Below are positions 23,979-36,365 of a stretch of 64,000 nt of DNA, one piece after another. Source of the stretch: Hedera helix (lineage: Eukaryota; Streptophyta; Magnoliopsida; Apiales; Araliaceae); contig OX359282.1 in the NCBI GenBank assembly GCA_947179155.2, forward strand, positions 6,389,501-6,453,500, written 5' to 3'. The notes under the pieces are model-generated. The model ran no database searches. It saw nothing but the letters and a program-made list of their open reading frames with translations, and was not told the DNA's origin. The translations under genes were made by a program, and so were the position numbers. Position 1 is the stretch's first letter, and each line of letters starts with the position of its first letter.

Positions 23979-26900
23979 TTACATGGCTGCTGAGACCCCG
24001 AAAAATTTCTTCTCCTTCAAGCTCTCAACAGTTTCCTTCAGGCTATCCTCAATTGGGATGTATTCAATGCCCAAGCTTTTTATTTTCTCCTTGGAAACCT
24101 GATATGTCGGCATGAATGGCTTTTCATTTGCACAACTGCAATGTAAAGAAGTGCAAAAATAAGGAGAAATACCGGAATCATCACCAAGAGAACTTACCCT
24201 TCTACTAAAAAAAGATAATCAGAAGAATCGAAAGAAATATTGCTCATTTTGGTTATCAAGTGTTGGTGGAACGAATTCCTAAAATCAGAACATTACCGTC
24301 CTACTTATCGATAAAATTTGACATTACACACTAAAATATAATTTTTAGCTTTTGTTTTTCTATTGTGGCCCAGCCCTTTAACTTTCGGCAAATACTCCCT
24401 TTTCTCAATTTCTCGAGATAAACTAAAACTCGGACAAAAAATATTGCAGAAGATGCTGAAGTGGCCAACTTCCTCTATCCCAAATTCCAAAAGCTACAAG
24501 TCCTTCAATTTATTAATGTCGCAATAGAAGTTTGCATCAAATAATGTTAAGGTTTTGATATTAAATATGGTTACGAAATGTTCAAGAACTAAGAAGTTTT
24601 TGGCATTGACATTGCTGTAGCTTAACTCTCAAAATCAACCATAATGATATGATCTTTATGAAACCTTCTTCACTGACGTGCACAGGTTTAATTTCATGGA
24701 AAGCACTAATATTCAACAATTGTTGAAGTTAGAATGTAACAACTAAATTAAGTTATCAATTATCATCCCTAACCAGACAAAAATATGAATCCTATTTTGC
24801 AATTCCATCCAACAAGCAATCATGTCTTCCTCTATCTCCTACTAAAGCAATGTTTTCAGAACCAGACCGGTCATCAAACCGGAAATGATATCAGGTGGAT
24901 GGATCACTGGTTCAACCAGTAATCGAATCGTTATTGAACCAGTAACGTCATAAATATATAAAAATATATATTATTAATAATTAATAAAATTTTAAAACAT
25001 CTAGTTTTTTGTAAGCTAAAAGATAGTGAAATTATGTTACTATTGTTAAAAATATTTTTGTAAAAAATAAAAAACACTTCAAAACCGGTTCAACCGGGTC
25101 AACTAACCGGTTTTAACGGTTGAACCGGTGGTCAACCGGGTCAACCGGTTTTTGACCAAATTGGGTGAACCGCCAAACCGGACCGAAAAGTGAACCGGTT
25201 CCCAGTTCAACCGGTCCGACCGGCCGGTCTGGTCCGGTTTTCAAAACATTGCTACTGAGTTAGCTTAGGCAGTGTTCTTTCCCCAGAGCATACTGCCAAA
25301 TATTGCCAATATTAATCACAATTTCTCTCATCTTACATTCCCTAAATTTTATGAGTCCAAATCTTTGAATAGTATTTTCTATCAAATAGTTCACTGTTTT
25401 ACCAAACATTCAACTCAACATTCGCACTTCGGCAAACCTTTTTGTTTTTGTATTTTCTGAATATAAAATTTGTACTGTAGCAGCTCCAGTAATGTTATGA
25501 CAAGATACGTATACTTCTGAAAATATGAATAGAAGTTGGAAACTGCCATTATCATTACTCTTAATTCTTATTCAATGTATCATATATTTAGTATATTAAG
25601 TTGCGTATTTACATAGAATCCTTAAAGAAAGAGGTATAAGTACAACAGAATGTATTAGTTCTAAAAAAGTGAACCCCAAGGGTTGGCTCAATTGCATGTG
25701 CTCTGCCATAATAGGGAGAGATCACATAATCTGTCACTAAAAGATTGCCAACTCCAAGGGGTCCCACACAAGCTTATGCTTAGATTTGCCCAGTGCATGG
25801 CTCTTGTTGGGGGACGTGTGCCCATGAGATTAGTCGAATGCTCTAAGAGGTTCGGATACCATGATTGTTATTAAAAAAAAGTTCTAAAAGTGCGAGCCAA
25901 TACAGTTGTCTAAATTTATTTGGTCAAACATGTGGGATCAACAATCACAAATAATTCAACTAGAAAATTGGAGGAACCAAACCAATTTGTACAGTATTAT
26001 ACACGTGAAGTTAGTACTTGGAATTGAAACTGTTAGGCTTGTGGGTCCTACACCCATGAGTTGTACCAATTTTAATTGGTGATGTATTGAACCTATCATG
26101 TTTGGAAGCACAAGGATTATTACCAAATTATTTGGTCTCCAAGTTGCGTAACCAAGTACTCATGTAGGCGCAACACCGTAACAAGGAAGGTTAATATGTG
26201 AAACCCTAGGGAGTAAGGTGAATGAGTCATTCACTTCTTTGGCAGGCTACATGGCAAGTAAATGACTTAAGTCATGCGGTAGGAGGAATATATGTATAGT
26301 ACATATATGCATCCACGTGGTATAATCGATGCGCAACAACCTTTCACTCTTTGGCTATTAAAAGGCACTACCGAGGCAGCCAAGAAAAAGTGTGGGAGAG
26401 AGAAACCAAGAAGGCCAAGAGAGATAGATACAGAGAGTTTCAGCTGAAGCTTAGAGAAAATAGAGAGAGAAGAAGATTAAACAACTTTATGCGTTGTTTG
26501 GTTTCCATCATACTATTATTGTGGTGAGGTAATTTGAGTGTTCACTCAAATTAAGATATCTTTGTATTCTCTTAGTTTTTTATTATAGTGATTTTTTTGG
26601 AGATTGTCCCATGCTTTTTACATCTTAATTGGAGAGGGTTTTCCACGTAAAGTCTTGGTGTCTTGTGCTTGGTTATTTTCATCTTATTATTTTCTGCAGT
26701 GCTTATCTGGGACCGCATATTTAATTTGTTTGGCATATATTGGTGTTTTTGCCGTTTAATTTATCAAAGACAATTTATTGGGAGGTGATTTTTACCAACA
26801 GAAATTAGTACTTGAAAATAACAACAAAAAATTTGAACAGACAAACTTACTTGTCTGGAAGTTGAAACGAAGGATATAGCTTCCGTAAAATATCAACAAT

Positions 26901-29900
26901 TTCTGAGTAGTGTGCAACAGTCTCGACCATACAATATCTTCCACTAGCTGAAGGAATCTCAAATGCTACAATATGAGCATTGGCAACATCCTTAACATTA
27001 ACCCATCCAAAGCTAAAATTTGGATATGTTTGTGCTCCTGCATTATGTAAGTAAAGAAACTACATATTAATATTCCAGCAAAAATATATGTCAAATCATT
27101 ATCTAAGCTAGATATTGTGTCAACAAGTGCTTCAGTTTACATGAATCCTTTGGTAGGGGAGAACAGTGAGATAAGTAAATGGGAAAAGGGAGAGTTGAAT
27201 GGAGATTTCATTGGAAAAGGAAAGATAAGGAAATGAAAAGGAGAAAAAAAGTAGAGATTCACCCTAGGCCTATGATTTTTGAAAATATTGAGGAAAAAGA
27301 AAACGAAGAATCCATATGCTTCAGGTTGGAGGAGGTAGGTCAGGCAATGGGATGGGATGAGACAGAGGTGATCATGGACAGAGTCTGAAACCATAGCAAC
27401 GACATTTTAGTAGATATATTTCATAAAAAATAACAGCAATTCATTTCTAGATAACCGGGTGCAGAGAAAACTACACCAGAGTCGTTCAGCTTAATGAAGG
27501 GCACAAACCGTTTATTATGTTCAAAACTGCTGCAGCACTTGTGTTCAGAGTTGGCTGCAAAAGAGGTCCAATAACCATTGCTGGGTTTATTGTAACCATG
27601 TCGATTCCTTTTTGTTCTACAAATTTCCAGGCAGCATCCTCAGCTAAAGTTTTTGAAAGCACATACCAAAGCTGGAAGAAGCAAAAAAGAAAGGGGAGAG
27701 AGGAATATCATTCAAAATCTAGTGTCAAAGAAGGAAGTATGTCAATATGTAATCTATGTGAATAAAGACCAATTAAACAACCATGTTTACTGGATGGAAA
27801 CAATAATGTCCAAATAATGTCCAAATAGGATTAGTTATTGTCTACTCCAGAGATTATGAAAATTAATAACAAGAAGCTTAGGTAGTCCATTAAGTATCAA
27901 AAAAATATATTACGTACAATGAGAAAAGGTGTATTGCAATGGAGGATGGAAGTACTTTTTAATTCGGTCCAAATCACTTGATCAAATCTTTTATGTTTAT
28001 GAAGAAAGAGTTTGATGGAAGGAGGCTAGCCAACATATAGAGAAGAACTAACAAGTATAAGAAGCCAGAGAACAGATGGCACTCTGAGCTCAAATCATCT
28101 TCAGACTTCAAAGATTTCAATATAGTTTCAAAAATTGTTAGTATCTTAATAACATCACAAGAAACCAATTTGTTCACTGCATTATCTGTATTTGATTGCA
28201 AATACAAATGATATGAAAGTCAACTCCTTAGCCAAGTGAGGTTGTAGTTCTACAGAATGCTTTGAAGGAACTGCGCTTAGATAATTTAAGCATATACTGC
28301 TACTTGTCTGAAGTTAATTTCTACTCCAAAATTTATTCCTCTTCCTGTTTCGATAAATGTTCTAAGAAATTGGACACTATCTTGTGATATTTACTCTCGT
28401 GACCTGCCAGAGTATAAAGTAAAAGTATTGTACTTATATGACTTCTTTCTCTGTGATAAAAGACTGAAGTTTCAAACCAAAAGGGAGTGATCATACATAG
28501 AGCACCCGCCTGTCTTTCATAATGTTTCTCTAAATTAAAACTAATTAGAAGTACAATACTTCCTTACTGCAGGAAAAATCAGCGTAAACCCATGGCCAGG
28601 ATTAAAACCTACAGTTCCCACTTCAGGTCGCAGGAGATATAACTTGAGCTAGGAACTGGCTCCAATTAGAGTATCAAACTATTCTGCACTTTTATGCATA
28701 GGTCAAATAGCTCAAGTTAACAGTGTTGAATGTATTATTTCAGTGATTATGATGATAATAAAGTATTTCTGAGCGTATGCAATTCAAATTTTCTGAACTT
28801 CATTATATCTAAATTCATATTTTTTTGGAATGAAAATGTTGTTGGTAAACTTCAGCTGCTCTTTCAGACGAAGAAGTTCTAGCTTCTGCCAAAGCAATAA
28901 TGATGAATGCATATATAAAGGAGAATATGCAGATGAAATACTAAATAACATTATTTATTTAAACAAATAAATACCCAATCAAAAGAAAGATACGCTGCAA
29001 TGTTTTCTTAATATAAATATTTAATATAGAAGGCGTAGAAATTAAGGTTCATAGTAACAGTACAAGCTCATGTTAAAGTGGCACTGTGTTGTTTTTTACA
29101 AAAGCTAACAGCTTGGTTCTATGTGCATGGCAAAGTTGGAATAAAAGATAAAAGCAATAGCCACACACCTTCATTTCCTTGCAACTCTCCGCATTGGAAA
29201 ACCATGTCTCATCAACTACCACATCAGGTGTCCGAGGCCTACCATTGTATGTAACTGCGGCCATAGAAGAAGTCAAAACCACTCTTTTGACTGATGGAGC
29301 TTTTGCACATGACCCAAGAACATTAAGTGTCCCCTTAAGTGCAGGATCGATCAATTCTGCCTGAAATGAGGAGGAACACAGTTGCCATCACAAAACTTAA
29401 ATCAGTAAGGTAATAAAGTGTTTCCCACAAACAAATAGACAAGTATCACCATTCAGTTGAGGTGTGTATTATAGTTGTCAGAATCGTGCGATACACAATA
29501 CGTATCGTACGATATGATACGGAGACAATTTGATACATATCGCAAGGTGAATTGAAAATGACATAGTATCATACAATTCAGTTATGATACAATACAATGC
29601 ACGATACTTTTTAAAGTTAGTAACCGACTTGAAAAGTTTTTATGTAGATCCAAAAAAGTAAAAATAAAACTTTTAAGCCTTCTACCATTTCAATTGAAGA
29701 GATTTTTTAGCATAAACATATTCTATATTGTTTGATGAGCCTTGAATCACTTTTTAGAGTTTTATTTATTCAGAATGTCATTTTATTTTTCTCACGATAT
29801 TTTCCATAAGCAATCTCCCCTTGTTAATTTTAATTATTCTCTTTTGTTTTATAGATTAAAGGTAAATCTGAATTTTTGTTTATTCTTATTACTCTATAAA

Positions 29901-32900
29901 GATTACTAAAATAATATCTAATAAATCACTTTAGAGTATTTTGGCTACTAATTAACTTTAAAATTTATTTTTAGTTTATAATAATATTTATTTGACTACT
30001 TTTACATATAGACAAACAAATATGCTTGATTGTCCAATAAATTTTGTATTTTATGTTTAAATACATAATACCAAATTTTTTATTTTGTTTCCATATCGTA
30101 CGATACGATACAGGAAACATGATATGGTGGTCTTTAATACACGATATGACTCACGATTTGACAAATACGGTGTCTATGCCATTTTGCATCAATCTTACAT
30201 GACACTCAGTTATAGATGTCATGTAGAACATGCCCATAAGCAACAATTATCACCAAACAACAATATTGGAATACATTGAACAAGAACAGATTTTGAAAAT
30301 CATATACAAAAAGCAACTAAGTCCTCACTATCATAAATCACATTTCTACGCATCCATTAGAATAATCTACATGCCATTACAAAACCTCGTCTGATTTGGA
30401 GGGTGTTAAGAGGAGTCAAAGGAATACAAAGACTTAATCTTTCGTGCATTTAATCAAAAGTTGGATTTTATCTAACTTGTGTTTAACTAAGAACAAAAAA
30501 TAAAGACTTATTTGACTTGAAGCCTGGCATTTTTGGGAAAAATTGATCCCTCAGTCCCAAGTAGAGAGAGAGGGTATCCATTTTTGGATGCCTCAATAAA
30601 CTATGCATCCACATACATTTGACTACTATACCCTTATCATTCAAAACTAAGTGGATACCATCATTACTTTTAATTTGATAATTGCTCGACGCAAGGACTA
30701 TAATGGGAATTAAGTTTTGTTTTGGGTCCAAGATTCTCTTCTGTAAAGTATGTGTCCAGTCAAATACTATGACTTATTTTGGGATGGAGACCAAAAGATT
30801 GACTTAAGCATATAAATTTGTGATTGACAATGTTCTTTTCCAAGTCAAATCTATAAATATTGTCAGAAATTAAATCACTCTGTCCCTAAATGCATGTTTT
30901 CTTTCCACTAGCGCGAGTTGGTTTATCAAATTTTCGGGTTGGATCCTCAGTTCTAACAACAATTTTTGAAAACATACCTCTCATTGAAAAGTTCTTCAAA
31001 ATTTGTACTTAGATATTTCTGTAGCTGGCATGTCATTCCATTCTTGTCTCAAGCGACCTAAATCTAAAAATATTGGTTGAGACTTATTTCCTTAAGAAGT
31101 TCTTCCAAATTTATTTTCAGATACTCTGGTCACTTCATTCTTGAGTTCAAGCATATGAGAATACATGCATAAAAACTAAATAAAAATATACATATATATA
31201 TGTATTATATGGAGAGAACCTGAGGATCATTAATTGTGTGAGTAAAAGGAGACGCTGTATGGAAAACACCTTCACAACCAGCAACCACAGCATCAAATGA
31301 ACCTTCTTCCAACAGATTTGCTTTACATAAGTGAAGTCTATCCTTAGCTCCATCAAATGCAAGCAAGTGCTCAGTTTTCTTTGGATCATCTGAAGAAGAT
31401 TACCTTTATTACTTTTGGCACTAAGCGAACACATAACAACTTTTGAAGCAACCATAGATAAAGACCTTCTAGTTATGCTGACAAGAAAATTTTCCGAAGT
31501 TACCAGAACTCTTCTACAAGTGTATTGTGTAGTGGATAGTATTCTCTTATGAGTTTATAGACACATGTATACTTCAGCAGATTTCCATTCTTGTGCATCA
31601 CGATATAAATGGAGGATTTCAGTGAAACTATATTCTGATGGCTAGAACATTTCTTATAATTACAACACCAACGCACAAACTTTTCTCTTCTTTTTTTATT
31701 TTCTTTTTTTATTGATTGGTAATCAACAAACAAACTGTATTCTATCTTCTTTCTACAATAAATACAACAATTTCACCCGAGATCAAGGGGAATAATAATC
31801 AAAATTCTGGAAAACATGTGGTGAAAAATGCACATGGACAGACCCCCATATCACAAGAAAAAAGTTTTAGGGACATTTATTGATAATTCATCTACTTCCC
31901 CATTTCTGGTGGAATCTAGACATCCAGGGTCATCAATAAAATCACACCAGCATGACAACACGGAAGAAAAAAGATCAGCCAAATGAAGGGGTCATTTCTT
32001 TGTGAACACAATGTTGTTTTAATTGATGTTGCGAATGACTTGCACTACTTTCAATAGCATAAACAGAAAACCAAACTAAAACAGCATTTAAAGTATATAA
32101 AAAATGAAAGATTCAGCGCCTTAAAATCCATGAATAGGTGAATTTTTAATTACCCAACAAAGGCCTGTTAGGAATTTCAGAAACATCACATAGAAGAGGC
32201 AATCCTCACTCTTTGAAGCACTAATAACCATGACCATCACTTCAAAAGAAATTTCATCCTCCACAAGTAAGCACTAAAAAGAGGAGGCTCCAACCAATAT
32301 GTTAGGACAATATGCACTTATATGTTACAATAGAAAACACTCAAATCAAGATACCTTGTGCAGAAATAAGATGTTGAGCCTCAAATTTGATAGATAGTAA
32401 ATACTTGTTCAATTAGCCAACGGAAAACCTATAGCTAATAGAGAAACATCACAAATCAGAGATTTTTCTCACTCCCTCAAGCAATCATAACCATGGTTCT
32501 CAGCTTAAAAGAAATTTCATCATCCCTCGGTAAGAAAACTAAGTAAAACTATGCCCAAACCATTGCCAGCAAGGAAGGCAAATATATGTGTTCTAGTAAC
32601 ACAGCCACCACTTGAAGTTGAAAATAAAGAAAATATGCATACTAATGATTCAACTTGAGTATCTATTGCACCAAAAAATGTGAATTAAGAATACATCTAA
32701 TGGTAAAAGATATTCAATTTGTGTATGAATTTTCTTAGTCAAACATTCCTTGTAACTTAGTACATTGTAATATAGTAGGTACATATACATTCCTCAAGTA
32801 GTAAACTTAACACAACCAGTGAAGGCCAAACATAATCAACCTTGGATATGGCAATGAGATTTTACATCTTTCATCTTGAATAACTCAGTCACATGACTTA

Positions 32901-33780
32901 CTAGACCAGGCCATGTAATCAATTTTCTAATAATATGTATTGAATAAGAAAATAATAAATTGTAGAACTAGAAATGTATGTGCGAAACATGTAAAATCTA
33001 AACAAACATACTCTAATCTGCTTCATCTAACTATAATGAAACAGTGTAGATATGGACTCACAAAATGCACTTTTTATGTTATGATTTCAATAAATGTGAA
33101 GTTTTAACCTTCGTGGAGAAGATTTCCACTTGGGTATAATCTGGGAACTAATTTATCTATAATAATTTTCTTTGAGTTTAAACAAGTGAAAATTTTGTAG
33201 CGTGGTTTAGGTGTAAAAGAACTAATAAAATATTTGTGAATAAAAGCCAAAAATAAAATTATTACCGGAAACAGATAAAAGAAGTCACCAAGGCACAATT
33301 ATCTCGTACATTTCCTCAAAATCCCTGTTACCCATCATCAGTAGTCAAAACTAAACTATAGTTATGATTTTCAGGGGAAATTCTGATAAGGTTATATGCA
33401 ATATTTTCTCAATACTTTCTATAAAAACCATAGAACTGTGATCATAGTCCAAATATACAAAATATTCATCAAAAAAAGATAACTACTTGATTTGCAAGGG
33501 GGAATTTTGACGAGGGTATATGCAATATTTTCTCAAAACCATAACCACAACACAATGAAACCCAATTGAATAAAAACCATAAAACTCGTGATCATAGTCC
33601 AAATATACAAAATATTCATCACAAAAAAAAATACAATCCAAGTGAGAGAAAGAGGGACCGACTGAGGTTCCGAACAGAAGCTTTGACAGTGTAACCACGT
33701 TGAAGCAATAACTTGACAAGCCATGAAGCTATGTAACCGGAAGCTCCGGTCACGCACACCGTCGTCCCCAACGCGCTCAT
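23979..33780 (-). CDS. NAD(P)H-dependent reductase, CCR-like / phenylacetaldehyde reductase-like
   Basis: Six exons on the minus strand join in phase to 328 codons plus stop: 33780-33663, 31389-31220, 29360-29169, 27671-27509, 27037-26851 and 24135-23979. The product is a cytosolic-type short-chain dehydrogenase of the extended DFR/CCR group (SDR108E). Residues 11-18 (T-G-A-S-G-Y-I-A) form the dinucleotide-binding glycine motif. The likely catalytic residues are Ser 127/128 (VLTSS), Tyr 163 and Lys 167 (YVLSK). The NWYCYGK signature of true cinnamoyl-CoA reductases is absent (LWYVLSK instead), so a reductase of aldehydes such as phenylacetaldehyde, or another phenylpropanoid-like substrate, fits better. 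Length is normal for the group and there is no stop or frameshift. Introns are 2273, 1859, 1497, 471 and 2715 bp. All begin GT and end AG, but the first donor (CTCA|GTCGGT) is weak. The true substrate is not decided by sequence. Confidence 0.9.
24848..25251. mobile_element. 404-bp hAT-like MITE in intron 5
   Basis: The ends are CAATGTTTTCAGAACC and GGTTTTCAAAACATTG, near-perfect inverted repeats that extend into ACCGG-rich arms. The sequence is packed with AACCGG and GGTCAACCGG motifs on both sides of an A+T-rich centre, so it could fold back. The flanks CTACTAAAG and CTACTGAG look like a worn 8-bp duplication. It lies inside the last intron of the reductase gene. Confidence 0.7.
25672..25880 (+). 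mobile_element. tRNA-derived SINE in intron 5
   Basis: About 209 bp. The head GGTTGGCTCAATTGCATGTG resembles a polymerase III A box. The tail region GAGATTAGTCGA...GGTTCGGATACC followed by A8 is typical of plant SINEs. It is flanked by imperfect direct repeats AGTTCTAAAAAAGTG (left, 25657-25671) and GTTCTAAAAGTG (right, 25881-25892), the mark of LINE-driven insertion. A clear internal B box in the head was not found, so the promoter is probably dead. Confidence 0.7.
26031..26800 (+). mobile_element. Copia-type solo LTR (770 bp) in intron 5
   Basis: It starts TGTTAGGCTTG and ends TTTTTACCAACA, flanked by GAAAC (26026-26030) and GAAAT (26801-26805), a duplication with one C/T change. It contains GGGTTTTCCACGTAAAGTCTTGGTGTC-like sequence typical of copia R/U5 regions and a TATTAAAAGG core-promoter-like site (26358-26367). 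No PBS follows, so it is a solo LTR. It lies opposite in orientation to the host gene and ends 51 bases from exon 5. Confidence 0.75.
29475..30164. mobile_element. Probable MITE with ATCGTACGAT-rich ends in intron 2
   Basis: The left end reads TTGTCAGAATCGTG and the right end, on the minus strand, TTGTCAAATCGTGA. Both are followed by sequence rich in ATCGTACGAT and GATACGATAC motifs (29503-29520 and 30093-30112). The centre is A+T-rich and non-coding. The superfamily and target duplication could not be settled. Confidence 0.5.
30546..30789. mobile_element. Possible Stowaway-like MITE in intron 2
   Basis: The ends TCCCTCAGTCCCAA (30547) and TTTTGGGATGGA (to about 30789) resemble a worn CTCCCTCCGTCCCAAAA inverted terminus. 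About 245 bp, no coding. The TA duplication is not clear. Confidence 0.35.
32155..32550. repeat. Diverged direct duplication in intron 1
   Basis: Two segments of about 100 bases (near 32178-32268 and 32442-32530) share GAAACATCACA, CAATCATAACCATG-like and AAAAGAAATTTCATC stretches in the same order. This is an old duplication inside the intron. Confidence 0.45.
33374..33629. repeat. Tandem duplication at the start of intron 1
   Basis: Two units of roughly 105-130 bases (33374-33478 and 33498-33629) share TATATGCAATATTTTCTCAA and GTGATCATAGTCCAAATATA. The second lies within 35 bases of the exon 1 donor site. Confidence 0.7.
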
Positions 33781-33858
33781 TTTCCGATCTCTGTACTCTG
33801 TGTCACTTTTTGCGCTAATTTTTGGAATTTGCTGCTGCTGTTGAGCTTTGACTCTCAA

Positions 33859-33867
33859 TTTATAAAA
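33859..33867 (-). promoter_or_regulatory. TATA box of the reductase gene
   Basis: On the minus strand it reads TTTTATAAA, 79 bases upstream of the ATG at 33780. This leaves room for a 5' untranslated region of about 50 bases, which includes a CAGCAGCAGCAA run. There is no other ATG between it and the start codon. Confidence 0.55.
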
Positions 33868-34070
33868 TTGAATAATTTGTGTTTTTCAGTCCTTGCCCCT
33901 GATGAATAAAATGTCTCTATTTTAATAGATTTATAATTATAAATAACATAATAATATTAAAATAAATTTTTTTATTAATTTAAAATATTATATGACGTTA
34001 TTTAAAGATTATTAAATAATTTTTTCTTAATGTGACCCATTTATTACATATTAAATTTTTTTATTTTTTT

Positions 34071-35618
34071 GGGCAAATGATGAAATTGTCTTTCTTAATA
34101 TATATCGAAATTAATTTTCACTCTTAAATATAATTATCGTTAATTATTATTTTAAGATATATTAAAAAAATATTATTATTTTCTTTTTTTTCTGTTCCGA
34201 CCAAATTTTAACCTCAAAGTACCATCTACCGGTTATGTATTGCATTTATATGTTTTTGACTACTTTTATATTTGACTTTGTAAAATGTATATATACAACA
34301 CGTGTATTCTTTCTCATATACAGTATTTCTTCGTCTTCAATTCATAATACGTTTAAGAACACGAACGATCCCTATTTAAATAGAATTTTTGGTGGATTGA
34401 ACACAAAACCCAACAAATGTATATTAAACATCTAAAATTCAAAATTAAAATCGCAAACTGAACTCATGAAGGTGAAGATCAACATCTCACATTTAAAAAA
34501 TAAAATTTTCAAAAATTAATCATTTAAAATAAAAGGAAAGAATAATAAAAATTCATCAAAATCACGAACTAGAAAAAACGCATAAAGAAGATGAGGAGAA
34601 CATGAGGAGTCCTAAAAGAAACAATATTGATGGAATTCACTGTTTTCTTCAAATCAAGTATTTATCTCAAATTCTTTAAACTCAAAACTTCTACACACTT
34701 TCATCTCCTCTAATTGATCTAAGTATTTCTTCTCCCTTCTGTCCTTTTATCATTTATAATGTATGACTAAAACTCAGATTTAACGAAAAGTACAACGTTT
34801 GTAGAAGAGGGTAAGATTGTATCACTAGGATTAGATTTAGAAACTTTTGATCGGAAACTATGGATGTTCTGATAGAGTTCCTACGACTTTGGTCTATTTT
34901 TCTTCTTTCTTCTAATTTCTAGAGACTTCAATCTATCACTCATGTTAAGTTTGTTCGAAATCACATCTAATGGTGGATAGAATTATCTTGGTTGTTGATG
35001 ATGGCTGTGGAGTTGAGGTTTTCTTTATCCGAATTTGTAAGGAAGAGGAAGAATTTTTTTAAGGACGAAGAAGAAGCAATTTCTTTTGAAATGAAGAAAA
35101 GCAAAATTTATTTTTATTTTTTGAGAAAGAAAAGGGTTTATTTTTGAAAATTTTAATATATTATTAGTTTTAGTTTAATATAGTTATTTTAATATTATTC
35201 CTTTTTATTTTTAATGTTAATTACATTAATTAAAATATTAATGTTTATTTAATTATTTTAACTAAAATAATAGAATTTTACAACAATAAGAATAAATGAA
35301 ACTATTTATTTATATGACATATAGATTTGCCATTTACGAAATATTATGTATAAAAAGGTTTATATATGTATGAATACTTGTAGGTGTTTGCCAAATATGT
35401 ATACAAAAATAAAAATAAATAAAGAGGTCAAATTATAGTCGATTACGTGTTCTATAATTTGACACATGGAATCTCCAGCAATAAATTCGCAAGAGCAACA
35501 AAAATGGAACAACGTTGATTTTTTAATATAATTTGAGGTAATAATTGACGATAATCATATTTAAAAAAATAAATTAATTTCGATCATATAGTTGAGGGGA
35601 CAATTTTGTCATTTACCC
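34071..35618. mobile_element. 1.55-kb element with about 80-bp inverted ends
   Basis: The left end (GGGCAAATGATGAAATTGTC, onward to about 34150) pairs with the right end (to GACAATTTTGTCATTTACCC at 35618) over about 80 bases with mismatches. Shared inner blocks are CGAAATTAATTT and AAATATxATTATCGTxAATTATT. Long inverted ends fit a non-autonomous Mutator-like or fold-back element. Flanks are T-rich, so the duplication cannot be read with certainty. No transposase frame is present. It ends about 0.2 kb upstream of the reductase gene's TATA box. Confidence 0.6.
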
Positions 35619-36365
35619 TTTTATTTTTTAGTGAATTTCGTTTAAACACACTATGTTTACATGTTTTTGCATATCACTATTTTAAATTTGGGAAATTGAC
35701 AAATAAAAATTAAAGTATCGAGACTCAATGAAATTGTTATTTCTTTTTCATTAAACAAAACCTAGAAATACTGTTTTGTCTGACATTTGCGGACTTAATT
35801 AATACAATCATTCATCATTATCTTTAAACCCAATAATCACATCTTAGATTCTCACTTAGACGAGTATATTTCGTTATTATGTGAAATATATTTTTTCTTT
35901 TATGCCAAATAAAGTTATTTATTTCTTCTTTATTTGAGACTTAATTAGTTATTAATTTTAAAATAGTAATAATATATTTAATTATAAAATTATATACTCA
36001 CCAAAAATAGAGCTTCAAGAAAAATATAAGTTATAACCCATATTTGCCCATATTAAATACAATCAATTAATATTTTATCAAATAAAAATAATAAATGACC
36101 CAACTCATATCCACCCACAAAGTGGGTGGATGCAGAGTGCCTTAAGACTGCAAATGACACCCTTATTTTCAAACTTCGGAGTTAGTCCATGCTAAAAACT
36201 TTCATGTTTTAATTAGTAAATTTGATTTTTCAATTTAGAGGGTTAAGAATAACTTTTTTAAGACATAATTTAAGAAATTACTTGAATATATATATATAGG
36301 GAATCGATTCATTGACAATATTATAAAAGTAGATCTATTTTTACAATAGACGTTTAGGCTAGACG
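35619..36365. other. Intergenic A+T-rich sequence
   Basis: No reading frame, terminal repeat or RNA gene was seen. It runs up to the target site of the family A solo LTR. Confidence 0.4.

Noticed and set aside
27179..27388. 69-codon plus-strand frame in intron 4
   Set aside because: Low-complexity lysine/glutamate-rich translation of purine-rich intron DNA, opposite to the gene, with a competing frame on the other strand.
28501..28700. Possible extra exon or splice signals in intron 3 (TACTGCAG at 28566-28573)
   Set aside because: Exons 3 and 4 already join in phase and match the expected family sequence without a gap.
23979..33780. Calling the gene a true cinnamoyl-CoA reductase
   Set aside because: The NWYCYGK signature is absent and the LWYVLSK form belongs to the CCR-like/phenylacetaldehyde reductase group.
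33780..33858. Upstream in-frame extension of reductase exon 1
   Set aside because: The extension starts at TTG, encodes a glutamine run and lies downstream of the TATA site as expected for an untranslated leader; the ATG at 33780 gives the normal family N-terminus.
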